DNA from: Phycicoccus sp. M110.8
Lineage (GTDB): Bacteria; Actinomycetota; Actinomycetes; Actinomycetales; Dermatophilaceae
DNA: 64,000 nt
Assembly (NCBI RefSeq): GCF_032464895.1
Contig: NZ_JAWDIC010000004.1
Location: 434,001 to 498,000, forward strand
Direction: 5' to 3'
The position numbers were made by a program, and so were the translations under genes. The notes under the pieces are model-generated. The model was not told the DNA's origin. It was given only the letters and a program-made list of their open reading frames with translations, and made no database searches. This document shows, piece after piece, positions 26,805 through 38,100 of this stretch (its first letter is position 1; the number at the start of each line of letters is the position of its first letter).

Positions 26805-27800
26805 GTGGTCCCCACCTCGCACCGCTCGGAGGCGCCACCGCCGACCCCCACGGGGCGGCGCGTCGACGAGTCCATGACGCTGCTCACCTCGATGATGGAG
26901 CGTCCGCTCGACCCCGGGTATGCCGCGGCGGCCGAACGTCGCGTGGCGGCCGGGCTGCCCGCCAGCACCGGGTTCGGCACCCCGGTGGTCGTCGTGGCGT
27001 CAGCGGTGGTCGGACTGCTGCTCACGTTCGGGGCCCTCGCGCTGCGCGCGCCCTCCACCGCAGCGGCCAAGGCGAAGGCCGACCTCGTGTCGCAGATCGA
27101 GACGCGCCGGGCCGCCTCCGACCGCCAGGAGGCCACCCTGCGCTCGAGGCAGGCCGACATCGACCGGCTGCAGAAGGAGGCGCTGGGCGGCCAGCAGGCC
27201 GCGCTCCAGGCGCGGCTCGACACGCTGAGCCTGGTGTCCGGGTCGGAGGCCGTCACGGGCAAGGGCGTCGTCCTCACCCTCGACAACGCGGCCGGGAGCG
27301 ACAGCAACAGCGCCGACGGCAACCCGCGGACGGGCACGGGCACGGACGAGGGGAAGGTCTTCTCCAAGGACCTGCAGATCGTGGTGAACGGTCTGTGGGA
27401 GGCCGGGGCAGAGGCCATCGCGGTCAACGGGCAGCGGCTCACGTCCCGGTCGGCCATCCGGTTCGCGGGCGAGGCCATCCTCGTCAACTACCGCCCGCTC
27501 ACCCGGCCGTACCGCATCAGCGCGATCGGCGACCCCAGCGGGCTGCAGACGGGTTTCGCCGAGAACGACGGCGGCTCGTACGCGCGCGCCCTGCACGACA
27601 ACTACGGCATCCGTGTTTCCATGGATACCGCCGACTCGCTGACCCTGCCTGCCGCGGCGTCGCTGACGGTCACCGAGGCGACCGTCCCGCGACCGAGGAC
27701 AGGCGCCACGGCCACCCCCACCCGCTCGCGCACGAACTCCCCGGCCCCGACCCAGGCCACGTCCACCGCGACCCCGTCACCCTCGGAGACCTCACCGTGA
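26805..27800 (+). CDS. DUF881 membrane-anchored protein (first copy)
   Basis: 331 residues: a cytoplasmic N-terminus of about 60 residues, one helix (VVVVASAVVGLLLTFGALAL), a coiled-coil segment (KAKADLVSQIETRRAASDRQ), then the DUF881 domain with GKGVVLTLDNA, VFSKDLQIVVNGLWEAGAEAIAVNGQRL and INY-like VNYRPLTRPYRISAIGD. A Thr/Pro-rich tail closes it. Function unknown; DUF881 genes always flank DUF1290 in actinobacterial genomes I recall, so they likely form one membrane complex. Overlaps the next start (GTGA). Homologous position to Rv1823. Confidence 0.88.
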   Translation: MVPTSHRSEAPPPTPTGRRVDESMTLLTSMMERPLDPGYAAAAERRVAAGLPASTGFGTPVVVVASAVVGLLLTFGALALRAPSTAAAKAKADLVSQIETRRAASDRQEATLRSRQADIDRLQKEALGGQQAALQARLDTLSLVSGSEAVTGKGVVLTLDNAAGSDSNSADGNPRTGTGTDEGKVFSKDLQIVVNGLWEAGAEAIAVNGQRLTSRSAIRFAGEAILVNYRPLTRPYRISAIGDPSGLQTGFAENDGGSYARALHDNYGIRVSMDTADSLTLPAAASLTVTEATVPRPRTGATATPTRSRTNSPAPTQATSTATPSPSETSP

Positions 27801-28129
27801 TCCCCCTGCTCGGCCTCATCGGCGGCGTCGTCATCGGTCTCGTCTGGGGCCCCGACGTGCCCGTGGCCCTCCAGCCGTACCTGCCCATCGCCGTCATCGC
27901 CGCCCTCGACGCGGTGTTCGGGGCCGTGCGGGCAGTGCTCGACGGGATCTTCAACGACAAGGTCTTCGTCGTCTCGTTCCTCGCCAACGTCGTCGTCGCC
28001 GCGTTCATCGTCTTCCTCGGCGACCAGCTCGGTGTCGGCTCCCAGCTGTCCACCGGTGTCGTCGTCGTCCTCGGCGTGCGGATCTTCTCCAACGTCGCCT
28101 CGATCCGGCGGCACCTGTTCAAGGCCTGA
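27797..28129 (+). CDS. DUF1290 small membrane protein (Sbp-like)
   Basis: 110 residues with three hydrophobic segments (LLGLIGGVVIGLVWG, YLPIAVIAALDAVFGAVRAVL, VVSFLANVVVAAFIVFLGDQL) and the family-typical FNDKVFVVSFL and RIFSNVASIRRHLF. Family members (Bacillus Sbp, Rv1824) are uncharacterised. The GTG overlaps the stop of the first DUF881 gene by two bases and the next gene begins two bases after its stop, so the three are strictly coupled. Confidence 0.88.
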   Translation: MIPLLGLIGGVVIGLVWGPDVPVALQPYLPIAVIAALDAVFGAVRAVLDGIFNDKVFVVSFLANVVVAAFIVFLGDQLGVGSQLSTGVVVVLGVRIFSNVASIRRHLFKA

Positions 28130-28131
28130 CG

Positions 28132-28977
28132 ATGAGCAGCACGCCCCCGCCCACCGGTCCCGACCGTCCGAGCCCGTCCACGCCGCAGGCTCCGGCGCAG
28201 GCTCCGACGTCGCCGCAGGCTCCGACGTCGCCGCAGGCTCCGTCCACGCCGCAGGACGGCGCCTGGCACCGGCTGCTGCGCATGGCGCGGCCGCGCGCCA
28301 CCCGGGCCAACGCCTTCGCGGCCCTCCTCGCGATCGGGCTCGGCTTCGCCATCGCCACCCAGGTGCAGCAGACCAACCAGAACGGGCTGGAGCAGCTGCG
28401 CGAGGACGAGCTGGTCCGCATCCTCGACGACGTCAGCTCGGAGCAGGACCGCCTCTCCGCGGACGTCCGCACGCTCGAGCTGCGCCGCGACCGCCTGCTC
28501 TCCGGCGCCGACGGCAGCGAGGAGGCCCTGAAGTCGGCGCAGGAGCGGGTGGACACCCTCGGCATCCTCACCGGCACGGCCCCGGCCACCGGCCCCGGTG
28601 TCGTCATCACGATCAGCGACCCCGACCACAAGGTCACCGCGGCCCGGCTCCTCGACGCCCTGCAGGAGCTGCGGGACGCCGGGGCGGAGGCGGTGCAGAT
28701 CAACGACGTGCGCGTCGTGGCCGACACCTGGTTCACCGACAGCGACGGCGCCGTGGAGGTCAGCGGCCACCAGATCCAGCCGCCGTACACCATCCGGGCC
28801 ATCGGTGACAGCGCCACCATGGCCTCCGCGATGGACATCCCCGGCGGCGTCACCGAGTCGGTCCGGCGCGACGGCGCGACGTCGACCGTGCGCCAGGCCG
28901 ACACGGTCGAGGTGACCGCATTGCACAGCCTGACGGAGCCTCGTTACGCTCGGCCCGTCCCGGCGCCCTCCAAGTGA
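28132..28977 (+). CDS. DUF881 membrane-anchored protein (second copy)
   Basis: 281 residues, paralogue of the gene two places upstream: Pro-rich cytoplasmic tail with tandem APTSPQ/PSTPQ units, one helix (FAALLAIGLGFAIATQV), a heptad-like region (QEN-type, EQDRLSADVRTLELRRDRLL) and the DUF881 domain (GPGVVITISDPDHKV, LLDALQELRDAGAEAVQIND, IQPPYTIRAIGDSATMASAM). The two DUF881 proteins differ in linker and tail, suggesting a heteromeric complex with the DUF1290 protein. Equivalent to Rv1825. Function unknown. Confidence 0.88.
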   Translation: MSSTPPPTGPDRPSPSTPQAPAQAPTSPQAPTSPQAPSTPQDGAWHRLLRMARPRATRANAFAALLAIGLGFAIATQVQQTNQNGLEQLREDELVRILDDVSSEQDRLSADVRTLELRRDRLLSGADGSEEALKSAQERVDTLGILTGTAPATGPGVVITISDPDHKVTAARLLDALQELRDAGAEAVQINDVRVVADTWFTDSDGAVEVSGHQIQPPYTIRAIGDSATMASAMDIPGGVTESVRRDGATSTVRQADTVEVTALHSLTEPRYARPVPAPSK

Positions 28978-29035
28978 CACCCCGCGTGCCACCGCGGCGC
29001 CCCGTCGACCTCCGCACACCCGAGCAAGGAGCAGC

Positions 29036-29425
29036 ATGAGCGAGCTGGAGTACCCCGAGGACCTGCGCTACACCGCTGAGCACGAGTGGGTGCGCGCCGG
29101 GGACGACGGGACCGTCCGGATCGGCATCACCTCCTTCGCCCAGGACTCCCTCGGCGACGTCGTGTACGTGAGCCTCCCGGGTGTCGGTGACACCGTCGCG
29201 GCCGGCGACGCGTGCGGCGAGGTCGAGTCGACCAAGTCCGTGAGCGACCTGTACGCGCCGCTCGCCGGTGAGGTCACGGCCGTCAACTCCGCGCTCGACG
29301 CCACCCCCGAGCTCGTCAACACCGACCCGTACGGCGAGGGCTGGATGTACGAGCTGCGGCCGTCCGACGAGGGTGCCCTCGACGCACTGATGGACCAGGC
29401 CGCCTACAAGGACCAGCTGGGCTGA
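29036..29425 (+). CDS. gcvH: Glycine cleavage system H protein
   Basis: Carries the aminomethyl group of glycine on lipoyl-lysine between the P, T and L proteins. The lipoylation site is Lys67 in GEVESTKSVSDLYAP; EHEWVR and ITSFAQDSLGDVVYVSLP are typical. 129 residues, full length. A clear AAGGAG lies before the ATG. gcvP is nearby at 32,228 but gcvT is not in the window; in Mycobacterium gcvH and gcvB also flank garA, which regulates central nitrogen and carbon metabolism. Confidence 0.95.
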   Translation: MSELEYPEDLRYTAEHEWVRAGDDGTVRIGITSFAQDSLGDVVYVSLPGVGDTVAAGDACGEVESTKSVSDLYAPLAGEVTAVNSALDATPELVNTDPYGEGWMYELRPSDEGALDALMDQAAYKDQLG

Positions 29426-29475
29426 CCCGCCACCGCCTCCGGGCGATTCCGCTGCACCGTGTCGGCGGCGTCGCC

Positions 29476-29481
29476 TAGGGT
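29476..29481 (+). promoter_or_regulatory. Candidate -10 box (TAGGGT) upstream of garA
   Basis: TAGGGT lies 52 bases before the garA ATG; a GAGGGAG Shine-Dalgarno sits between, so this would be a leadered promoter internal to the cluster. Confidence 0.35.
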
Positions 29482-29533
29482 GTGTGCTTTGCTAGGGCCG
29501 GGACAGTCGAACACGACGAGGGAGCGCGCAGTC

Positions 29534-29989
29534 ATGAACGGCAGCGAGAGGGACGACCAGGCGTCGCGGCCGCAGGAGCCGACGACCATGCGGCTGCCCG
29601 GCATTCACGACCTCGAGCAGGTCGACACGACGGCCGAGCCGGAGGTCGCACTCAGCAAAGCCGACCAAGCCACCGTCGACGCCCTGCGCCCGGGGACGGC
29701 CCTGCTCGTCGTCCTGCGCGGCCCCAACACCGGGGCGCGCTTCCTGCTCGACGACGACGAGGTCCACTCGGGGCGCCACCCCGACAGCGACATCTTCCTG
29801 GACGACGTCACGGTATCGCGCAAGCACGCCACGTTCCGCCGCGAGGGTGACACCTTCGTGGTGCGCGACGTCGGCTCCCTCAACGGCACCTACGTCAACC
29901 GCGAGCGCATCGACGAGGTGGCGCTGCACACCGGCGACGAGGTGCAGATCGGCAAGTTCCGGCTCGTCTTCTACGCCGGCAAGGCCTGA
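29534..29989 (+). CDS. garA: FHA-domain regulator, GarA/OdhI type
   Basis: In Mycobacterium and Corynebacterium this protein binds and inhibits 2-oxoglutarate dehydrogenase and glutamate dehydrogenase unless a Ser/Thr kinase phosphorylates its N-terminus. 151 residues: a flexible N-terminus (about 1-55) with a TT pair in QEPTTMRLPG, then the FHA fold with LDDDEVHSGRHPDSDIFLDD, VSRKHATF and RDVGSLNGTYVNRERI (phosphothreonine pocket intact). The usual ETTS motif is replaced by EPTTM, see findings. ATG at 29534 preceded by GAGGGAG. Position equals Rv1827. Confidence 0.9.
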   Translation: MNGSERDDQASRPQEPTTMRLPGIHDLEQVDTTAEPEVALSKADQATVDALRPGTALLVVLRGPNTGARFLLDDDEVHSGRHPDSDIFLDDVTVSRKHATFRREGDTFVVRDVGSLNGTYVNRERIDEVALHTGDEVQIGKFRLVFYAGKA

Positions 29990-29998
29990 CCCGGCCCG

Positions 29999-30694
29999 GT
30001 GTCCGCCCGCCCGCCACGCCGGTCCATGACGATCGGCGCCGTGCTCGCGACGCTCCAGCAGGACTTCCCGGACGTCACGATCTCCAAGATCCGCTTCCTC
30101 GAGGCCGAGGGACTCGTGACGCCAGCCCGGACGGCCTCGGGCTACCGCACCTACTCGGACACCGACGTGCAGCGGCTGCACTACGTGCTGACCGCCCAGC
30201 GCGACCACTTCTGGCCGCTGAAGGTGATCCGTGAGGCGCTCGACGCGCTCGACCGGGGCCTGACCCCGCCGCGCGGGGACCAGCCGGGTATGCCGCGGCC
30301 GGTGGTGCCGGCCGCCGGCGCCGACCCGGACGTGCCGACGGCCGAGGAGCTCACCGCCGCCCCGACGCTGCGCCTGACCCGGTCCGAGCTGCTCTCGGCC
30401 AGCGGCGCCGACGAGCCCCTGCTCCGCGACCTCGAGACCTTCGGGCTGGTGCGTCCCGACGGCGAGGGCCACTACGGCGACGCAGCGCTGTCGGTGGCGA
30501 CGACCGCCGCCGGGCTCGCGGCATACGGCATCGAGGCCCGGCACCTGCGGCCGTTCCGGACCGCCGCCGACCGTGAGGTGGGCCTGGTCCAGGCGGTCGC
30601 CTCGGGTCGCGCCGACGACTCCACCGGCGAGGTACTGCGCCTGTGCATCGCCCTGCACACGGCACTCGTGAAGGACGGGCTGGGACGGGCCTGA
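29999..30694 (+). CDS. ftsR: FtsR-type MerR regulator
   Basis: 231 residues with an N-terminal MerR-like winged helix (SMTIGAVLATLQQDFPDVTISKIRFLEAEGLVTPARTASGYRTY) and a second HTH-like segment in the C-terminal half (LTRSELLSASGADEPLLRDLETFGLV). This is the Rv1828/FtsR family; in Corynebacterium FtsR activates ftsZ transcription. No metal-binding Cys are present, so it is not a metal sensor. The GTG at 29999 is nine bases after garA. The symbol rests on family and position. Confidence 0.85.
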   Translation: MSARPPRRSMTIGAVLATLQQDFPDVTISKIRFLEAEGLVTPARTASGYRTYSDTDVQRLHYVLTAQRDHFWPLKVIREALDALDRGLTPPRGDQPGMPRPVVPAAGADPDVPTAEELTAAPTLRLTRSELLSASGADEPLLRDLETFGLVRPDGEGHYGDAALSVATTAAGLAAYGIEARHLRPFRTAADREVGLVQAVASGRADDSTGEVLRLCIALHTALVKDGLGRA

Positions 30695-30715
30695 CCCCAC
30701 GGTGGGGCGCGGGGG

Positions 30716-30721
30716 TACGGT
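30716..30721 (+). promoter_or_regulatory. -10 box (TACGGT) of a leaderless promoter for the DUF151 gene
   Basis: TACGGT ends 6 bases before the GTG at 30728; no Shine-Dalgarno. Confidence 0.5.
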
Positions 30722-30727
30722 GGGATC

Positions 30728-31225
30728 GTGAAGGTCCTCGATGTCCTGGGCGTGCGGGTGGAGATGCCCACCAACCACCCGATCGTGCTGCTGCGTGAGC
30801 GCGACGGCGACCGCTACCTGCCGATCTGGATCGGTGCCGCGGAGGCGACGGCGATCGCGTACGCCCAGCAGGGCATCGAGCCGCCGCGCCCGCTGACCCA
30901 CGACCTGATGAAGAACGTCATCGAGGGGCTCGGGCACCGGCTCACCGAGGTCCGCATCGTCGAGATCAAGGACGGCGTGTTCCACGCCGCGCTGGTCTTC
31001 GACGGCACGGTCGAGATCTCCTCCCGGTCCTCCGACGCGATCGCCCTGGCCCTGCGCACGGGGACCACGATCGTGACCGGGGAGACCCTGCTCGAGGAGG
31101 CCGGCGTGTCCATGTCGGCCGAGGAGGACAAGGACGACGAGGTCGAGCGGTTCAAGGAGTTCCTCGACCACGTGTCCGCGGAGGACTTCGAGACCAAGCC
31201 GGGGGAGAGCGGCACCGAGGCTTAG
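30728..31225 (+). CDS. Bifunctional nuclease family protein (DUF151)
   Basis: 165 residues of the BFN/DUF151 family: VLDVLGVRVEMPTNHPIVLLRE, YLPIWIGAAEATAIAYAQQGIEPPRPLTHDLM and the second half SRSSDAIALALRTGTTIVTGETLLEEAG; the C-terminus is acidic. Plant BFN has RNase and DNase activity and Rv1829 holds the same place in Mycobacterium; the bacterial role is unclear. Starts at GTG 30728 after a leaderless-type box. Confidence 0.9.
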   Translation: MKVLDVLGVRVEMPTNHPIVLLRERDGDRYLPIWIGAAEATAIAYAQQGIEPPRPLTHDLMKNVIEGLGHRLTEVRIVEIKDGVFHAALVFDGTVEISSRSSDAIALALRTGTTIVTGETLLEEAGVSMSAEEDKDDEVERFKEFLDHVSAEDFETKPGESGTEA

Positions 31226-31336
31226 CGCCCGACCCTGACCCTCAACTACACATCGAGACATGGCCCTCGCGGCGCGACACGCCGACGCGCGAAGGTCCAG
31301 TGGTTGTTGACCTGCCCTTACGCCCCGCCGTACCGT

Positions 31337-31350
31337 CAGGTCAAGACCTG
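31337..31350. promoter_or_regulatory. Palindrome CAGGTC-AA-GACCTG, candidate operator of the downstream merR gene
   Basis: Perfect 6+2+6 palindrome 39 bases before the start of the MerR gene, immediately followed by TAATGC (31351) and TAGTTA (31365), either of which could serve as -10. MerR-type proteins usually bind a palindrome in the promoter spacer, so autoregulation is plausible. Confidence 0.5.
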
Positions 31351-31389
31351 TAATGCGACCGATGTAGTTACACCCGGGAGGTGAGCGCT

Positions 31390-31971
31390 GTGACCCCGAG
31401 CGAAGAGGCTCAGCACGGCCACAGGAGCGTGCCCGCTGTGGCCCAGGGGCTGCTGTTCACGGACGACCTCCCGGAGCTCAGCGAGGACATCGGCTACCGC
31501 GGCCCGACGGCCTGCAAGGCCGCCGGCATCACCTACCGCCAGCTCGACTACTGGGCCCGCACCGGGCTCGTGGAGCCCTCGGTCCGTGGTGCGACCGGCT
31601 CGGGCACGCAGCGGCTGTACGGCTTCCGCGACATCCTCGTGCTCAAGGTGGTCAAGCGACTGCTCGACACCGGTGTCTCGCTGCAGCAGATCCGGGTCGC
31701 CATCCAGCACCTGCGTGAGCGCGGGGTCGAGGACCTCGCCCAGATCACGCTGATGAGCGACGGCGCCTCCGTCTACGAGTGCACCTCCGCCGACGAGGTC
31801 ATCGACCTCGTCCAGGGCGGCCAGGGCGTCTTCGGCATCGCCGTCGGGCGCGTGTGGCGCGAGGTCGAGGGCACCCTCGCCGAGCTGCCCAGCGAGCGCA
31901 CCGAGGACGAGGCCCCCGCGGCCCACCCGGACGACGAGCTGAGCGCCCGTCGCGCTGCCCGCCTGGCCTGA
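31390..31971 (+). CDS. MerR-family regulator (Rv1830-like)
   Basis: 193 residues with a MerR winged helix (GYRGPTACKAAGITYRQLDYWARTGLVEPSVR to GTQRLYGFRDILVLKVVKRLLDTGVSLQQI) and a C-terminal segment SVYECTSADEVIDLVQGGQGVFGIAVGRVWREV typical of the Rv1830 family. No metal-site Cys cluster. The GTG at 31390 is preferred over 31381 because the GGGAGG Shine-Dalgarno covers 31376-31381 and would overlap the earlier GTG, while it is ideally spaced for 31390. An acidic tail ends the protein. Target genes unknown; autoregulation is suggested by the upstream palindrome. Confidence 0.88.
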   Translation: MTPSEEAQHGHRSVPAVAQGLLFTDDLPELSEDIGYRGPTACKAAGITYRQLDYWARTGLVEPSVRGATGSGTQRLYGFRDILVLKVVKRLLDTGVSLQQIRVAIQHLRERGVEDLAQITLMSDGASVYECTSADEVIDLVQGGQGVFGIAVGRVWREVEGTLAELPSERTEDEAPAAHPDDELSARRAARLA

Positions 31972-32000
31972 GCCGCGCCACCACGGCTCCACCGTCCACC

Positions 32001-32029
32001 GGCCCGTCGTCCCTTCGGGGAGGCGGGCC
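32001..32029 (+). terminator. UUCG-capped hairpin after the merR gene
   Basis: GGCCCG (32001-32006) pairs with CGGGCC (32024-32029); inside, TCCC-TTCG-GGGA closes with a UUCG tetraloop. No T-run. It separates the regulator from the riboswitch-controlled gcvP. Confidence 0.6.
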
Positions 32030-32035
32030 GCGGTG

Positions 32036-32041
32036 TTAGAT
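32036..32041 (+). promoter_or_regulatory. Candidate -10 box (TTAGAT) for gcvP
   Basis: TTAGAT ends 17 bases before the riboswitch P1 stem at 32059, which would place the transcript start just before the aptamer. Confidence 0.45.
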
Positions 32042-32058
32042 TGGGGCTGCTGAACATC

Positions 32059-32200
32059 CCGCGTGGGAGAGTCCCCGCGTGCACCGGTCGGTGTGCGGCG
32101 GGGCGCCGAAGGGGCAAACTCCCCGGAACCTCTCAGGCGCCAGGACCGCGCGGGACAGGCACCTCTGGAGCGGCATCGCCGTGACAGAAGGGGAGGCGAT
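32059..32200 (+). promoter_or_regulatory. Glycine riboswitch (single aptamer) with possible ghost aptamer
   Basis: The aptamer consensus is clear: P1 CCGC (32059-32062) with GCGG (32170-32173), GGGAGAG (32065-32071), GCGCCGAAGGGGCAA (32103-32117), CCTCTCAGGCGCCAGGACCG (32130-32149) and ACCTCTGGAG (32161-32170). Only one full aptamer is present. A short stem ATCGCC/GGCGAT (32175-32180 and 32195-32200) right after it could be the ghost aptamer that stabilises single-aptamer versions. It precedes gcvP by 28 bases after the stem and presumably switches expression on when glycine is abundant. Confidence 0.92.
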
Positions 32201-32227
32201 CCGAGCACCCACCCGTTCAGGAGCCTC

Positions 32228-35110
<2,883 letters not shown>

Positions 35111-35140
35111 CGGTCTGGCTGCCTGACGGGCTGGCTGACT

Positions 35141-35198
35141 GCCTGACGCGCCTGCTGTGCCGACGCCACGCTGTGGCGTCGGCACAGCGTTGTCAGGC
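35141..35198. terminator. 16-bp hairpin with outer 7-bp stem between gcvP and sbcC
   Basis: GCTGTGCCGACGCCAC (35154-35169) pairs perfectly with 35173-35188 around a GCT loop; GCCTGAC (35141-35147) pairs with 35192-35198, reaching the sbcC stop. Repeats of CTGAC/GGCTG upstream add structure. Likely bidirectional. Confidence 0.7.
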
Positions 35199-38100
35199 GA
35201 CGGCGGCGGAGTCGGCCGTGCCGCGCAGCCGCACGGTCGACCCGCGCTCGGTCTTGACGACCTCCACCTGGCTGGCGATGCGGGTGCGCAGCTCGGCCAC
35301 GTGGCTCACGACCCCGACCGCACGGCCGCCCTCGCGCAGGCCGTCGAGCACGTCCATGACCTGCTCGAGGCTGTCGTCGTCCAGCGTCCCGAAACCCTCG
35401 TCGACGAACAGCGTCTGGAGCTCGAACCCGCCGGACTCCTCGCGCACGGCGTCGGCGAGCCCCAGGGCCAGCGCGAGCGAGGCCATGAAGGACTCGCCGC
35501 CCGACAGCGAGGTGGTGGCCCGGGCCTGGCCGGTCCACTGGTCGAGGACCTCCAGGCCGAGGCCGCTGCGAGCACCCCTGGCGGCCAGCCCGTCGGTGTG
35601 CCGCAGGAGGTAGCGGCCGTCACCCATGGAACGCAGTCGCTCGTTGGCCAGCGCGGCGACCTTCTCGAGGCGGGCGGCCAGGACGAAGGCGGACAGGCGC
35701 ATCCGCAGGGCGTTGTTGGGCCCGAGTCCGGCCACGGTGTCGGCGAGGTCGCGCAGCACGTCGTGACGGACCACGGCCTCACCGAGCTGCTCGCTGTGCG
35801 CGGTCACGGTGGCTCGGGCCCGACGCACGTTCGCCAGCATGGCACGGGCCAGGGTGTCGGCCGACGTGGCCGCCGACAGGGCCTCCGCGGCCGCCGTCCG
35901 GGCCTCTTCGAGGGCCACGAGGTCGGGTGCGGGCTGCTCCAGCGCGGCAGCGACCTCGGGCTCGGCCAGCGTGGCGGTGGCGACCGCGAGCCGGCGCTCG
36001 TGGGTGCGGGTTGCCTGCGTGAGCTCGGCCACCGTGCCCGCGTCGAGCAGGGCGCCCCTTGCCTCGGCGGCATCGGCGAAGCCGTGCTCCGAGAGCGCTG
36101 CCGCCGTGGACGCGGTGACCTCCGAGTGCTCGGCGGCCCGCTCGTGCAACCGTGCCGCCGCGTCGACGTGGGCCACGAGGTCGTCGACCGCTCGACGGTG
36201 CGCCGTCGCGGTGGCGGTGAGGGCCGCGCGGTCCGGGCCCGGGGTCGCCGAGCCGTCGCTCCCGACCGGTGTCGCGCACGGGCAGAGCTGGTCGTGGCCG
36301 CCAACAGCCTCGAGGTAGCGGGTGAGGCCCTCGGACAGCCGTCGGTCGAGGTCGGTGAGGGAGGCCTTCGCCGCGGACACCGTCTCGCGCAGCCACCCCT
36401 CCTGGTCGGCCAGCGCGGTGCCCTCCTCCTCGAGCGTCATGACCTGCTGCCGGGCGCCCTCGAGCTCGGCCGCGCGGGCCTGCAGGACGGACACCGCCTC
36501 CGCGGCGCGGTCCGCCTCCGCAGCGAGCTCCTCGGCCGTGCCGGGGTGCCCCGCGAGTGCCTCGGTGTGCTGGGCCACGACGGCCTCCACCGACGCGATC
36601 CGGACCTGGAGGGCCGTGGACGCCTGCTGCGCCTCTCGCCAGCGGGACTCGGCCGTCTCGACGTCGTCGGCACTGACCGGGTCCGCCGACCTGGCCGGGG
36701 CGGGGTGCTCCACGGACCCGCAGACCGGACAGCGAGCCCCGTCGGCGAGGCGGGCGGCGAGCTCGGCCGCCATGCCGTCGAGCCGCGCCTCACGCCGCTG
36801 CTGGTAGGTGTCGCGCAGCGCCTGCTCGTGGTCGCGTGCTGCGCGCAGGTCGTCTTGGAGGGCGGTGAGCTGCGTGGTGGCGGCGTCGCACGCCCTGCGG
36901 CGGCGCAGGGCGTCCCCGGCGGCGTCGAGCACCGCCCGCGCCGGGCCGAGGTCCTCGCGCGCCTGCTCGAGCTCTGTGACGCGTTCGCGCGCCGTGGCCA
37001 CACCCGTGGCGAGGCGGGCGCGCTTCCCGGCCAGCTCGGCCAGTCGTGCCGTACTGCGCTGGAGCCGCGAGTCGACCTCGGCGCGCTCGGACCGGGCCTG
37101 CTCAAGGTCGTCCGCGAGGTGCATAGCGTCGACCAGGTGGTCGCCGCAGGTCCCGAGCTGCTCCAGCGCGCGCCGCAGGGCGTCCTCCGACCGGTCGGCA
37201 AGCCCGAGCGCTGCCACCGGCACCGCGGTCGTGTCCAGCACGGCACGCGCGTCGGCGACTGTCGCGGCCGCTCGGGCCAGGGCGGTGAGGTCGCCGGACA
37301 CCGCCCGCGCACGCAGGGCACGGTCGAGGGCAACGGTGTCCCGGTCGTGGGCGCCTGCCTCGTCCTCGAGGGCGGCGAGCTCGCACCGCGCCGCCTCGCC
37401 ACGCTGCTGCAGCCTGGCCAGGTCCTGGGCCGAGGTGTGCGCCGCCACGGCTCGGGAGCCGGCGATGCGTGCGGCGTCGAGGTCGGCCATCGAGGCGGCC
37501 ACCCACCCCTCGACCGCCGCCTCGAGCGCCTGCAGGGCCTCCTCCAGCTCGCGCGGTGACAGCGCACCCCAGTCCGGGAGGTCGGCCGTGATGTCGGACG
37601 GCGCGCCGACGAGGTGCTCGCCCAGCACGGTCAGCGCGGCCGAGAGGGCGGACCGTGCTGTCTCGACGGTGCCGGCAGCAGCCTTGCGCTGGTCGGCGAA
37701 CCAGTCCTCGATGCCGACGTACCCGGTGACGTCGAACAGCCGCTCCAGCAGCGCGCGACGCTCCTCCGGGGAGGCGCGCAGGAAGGCGGCGAAGTCGCCC
37801 TGGGGGAGCAGCACGACCTTGCTGAACTGCTCCAGCCCCATGCCCAGCACGTCCGCCACGACCTCGGCGATCTCGTCGTGGCGGGAGCTGAGCGCCTCCC
37901 AGGAGCCGTCGCGCAGCTCGTGCAGGGTCGCCTTGGCCGGCACCGAGACCTCACCCCGGCCACGGGCCTTCGGCCGGCGGAACTCCGGCGAGCGCTCGAT
38001 GCGCAGGCGTCGGCCGCCCGCCGTCAGCTCGAGCGAGACGAGCGGCACGGCGCCCCGCTCGGCGTGGTCGCTGTGCAGCCCCTTCTTCGTCCGGGCCCCC

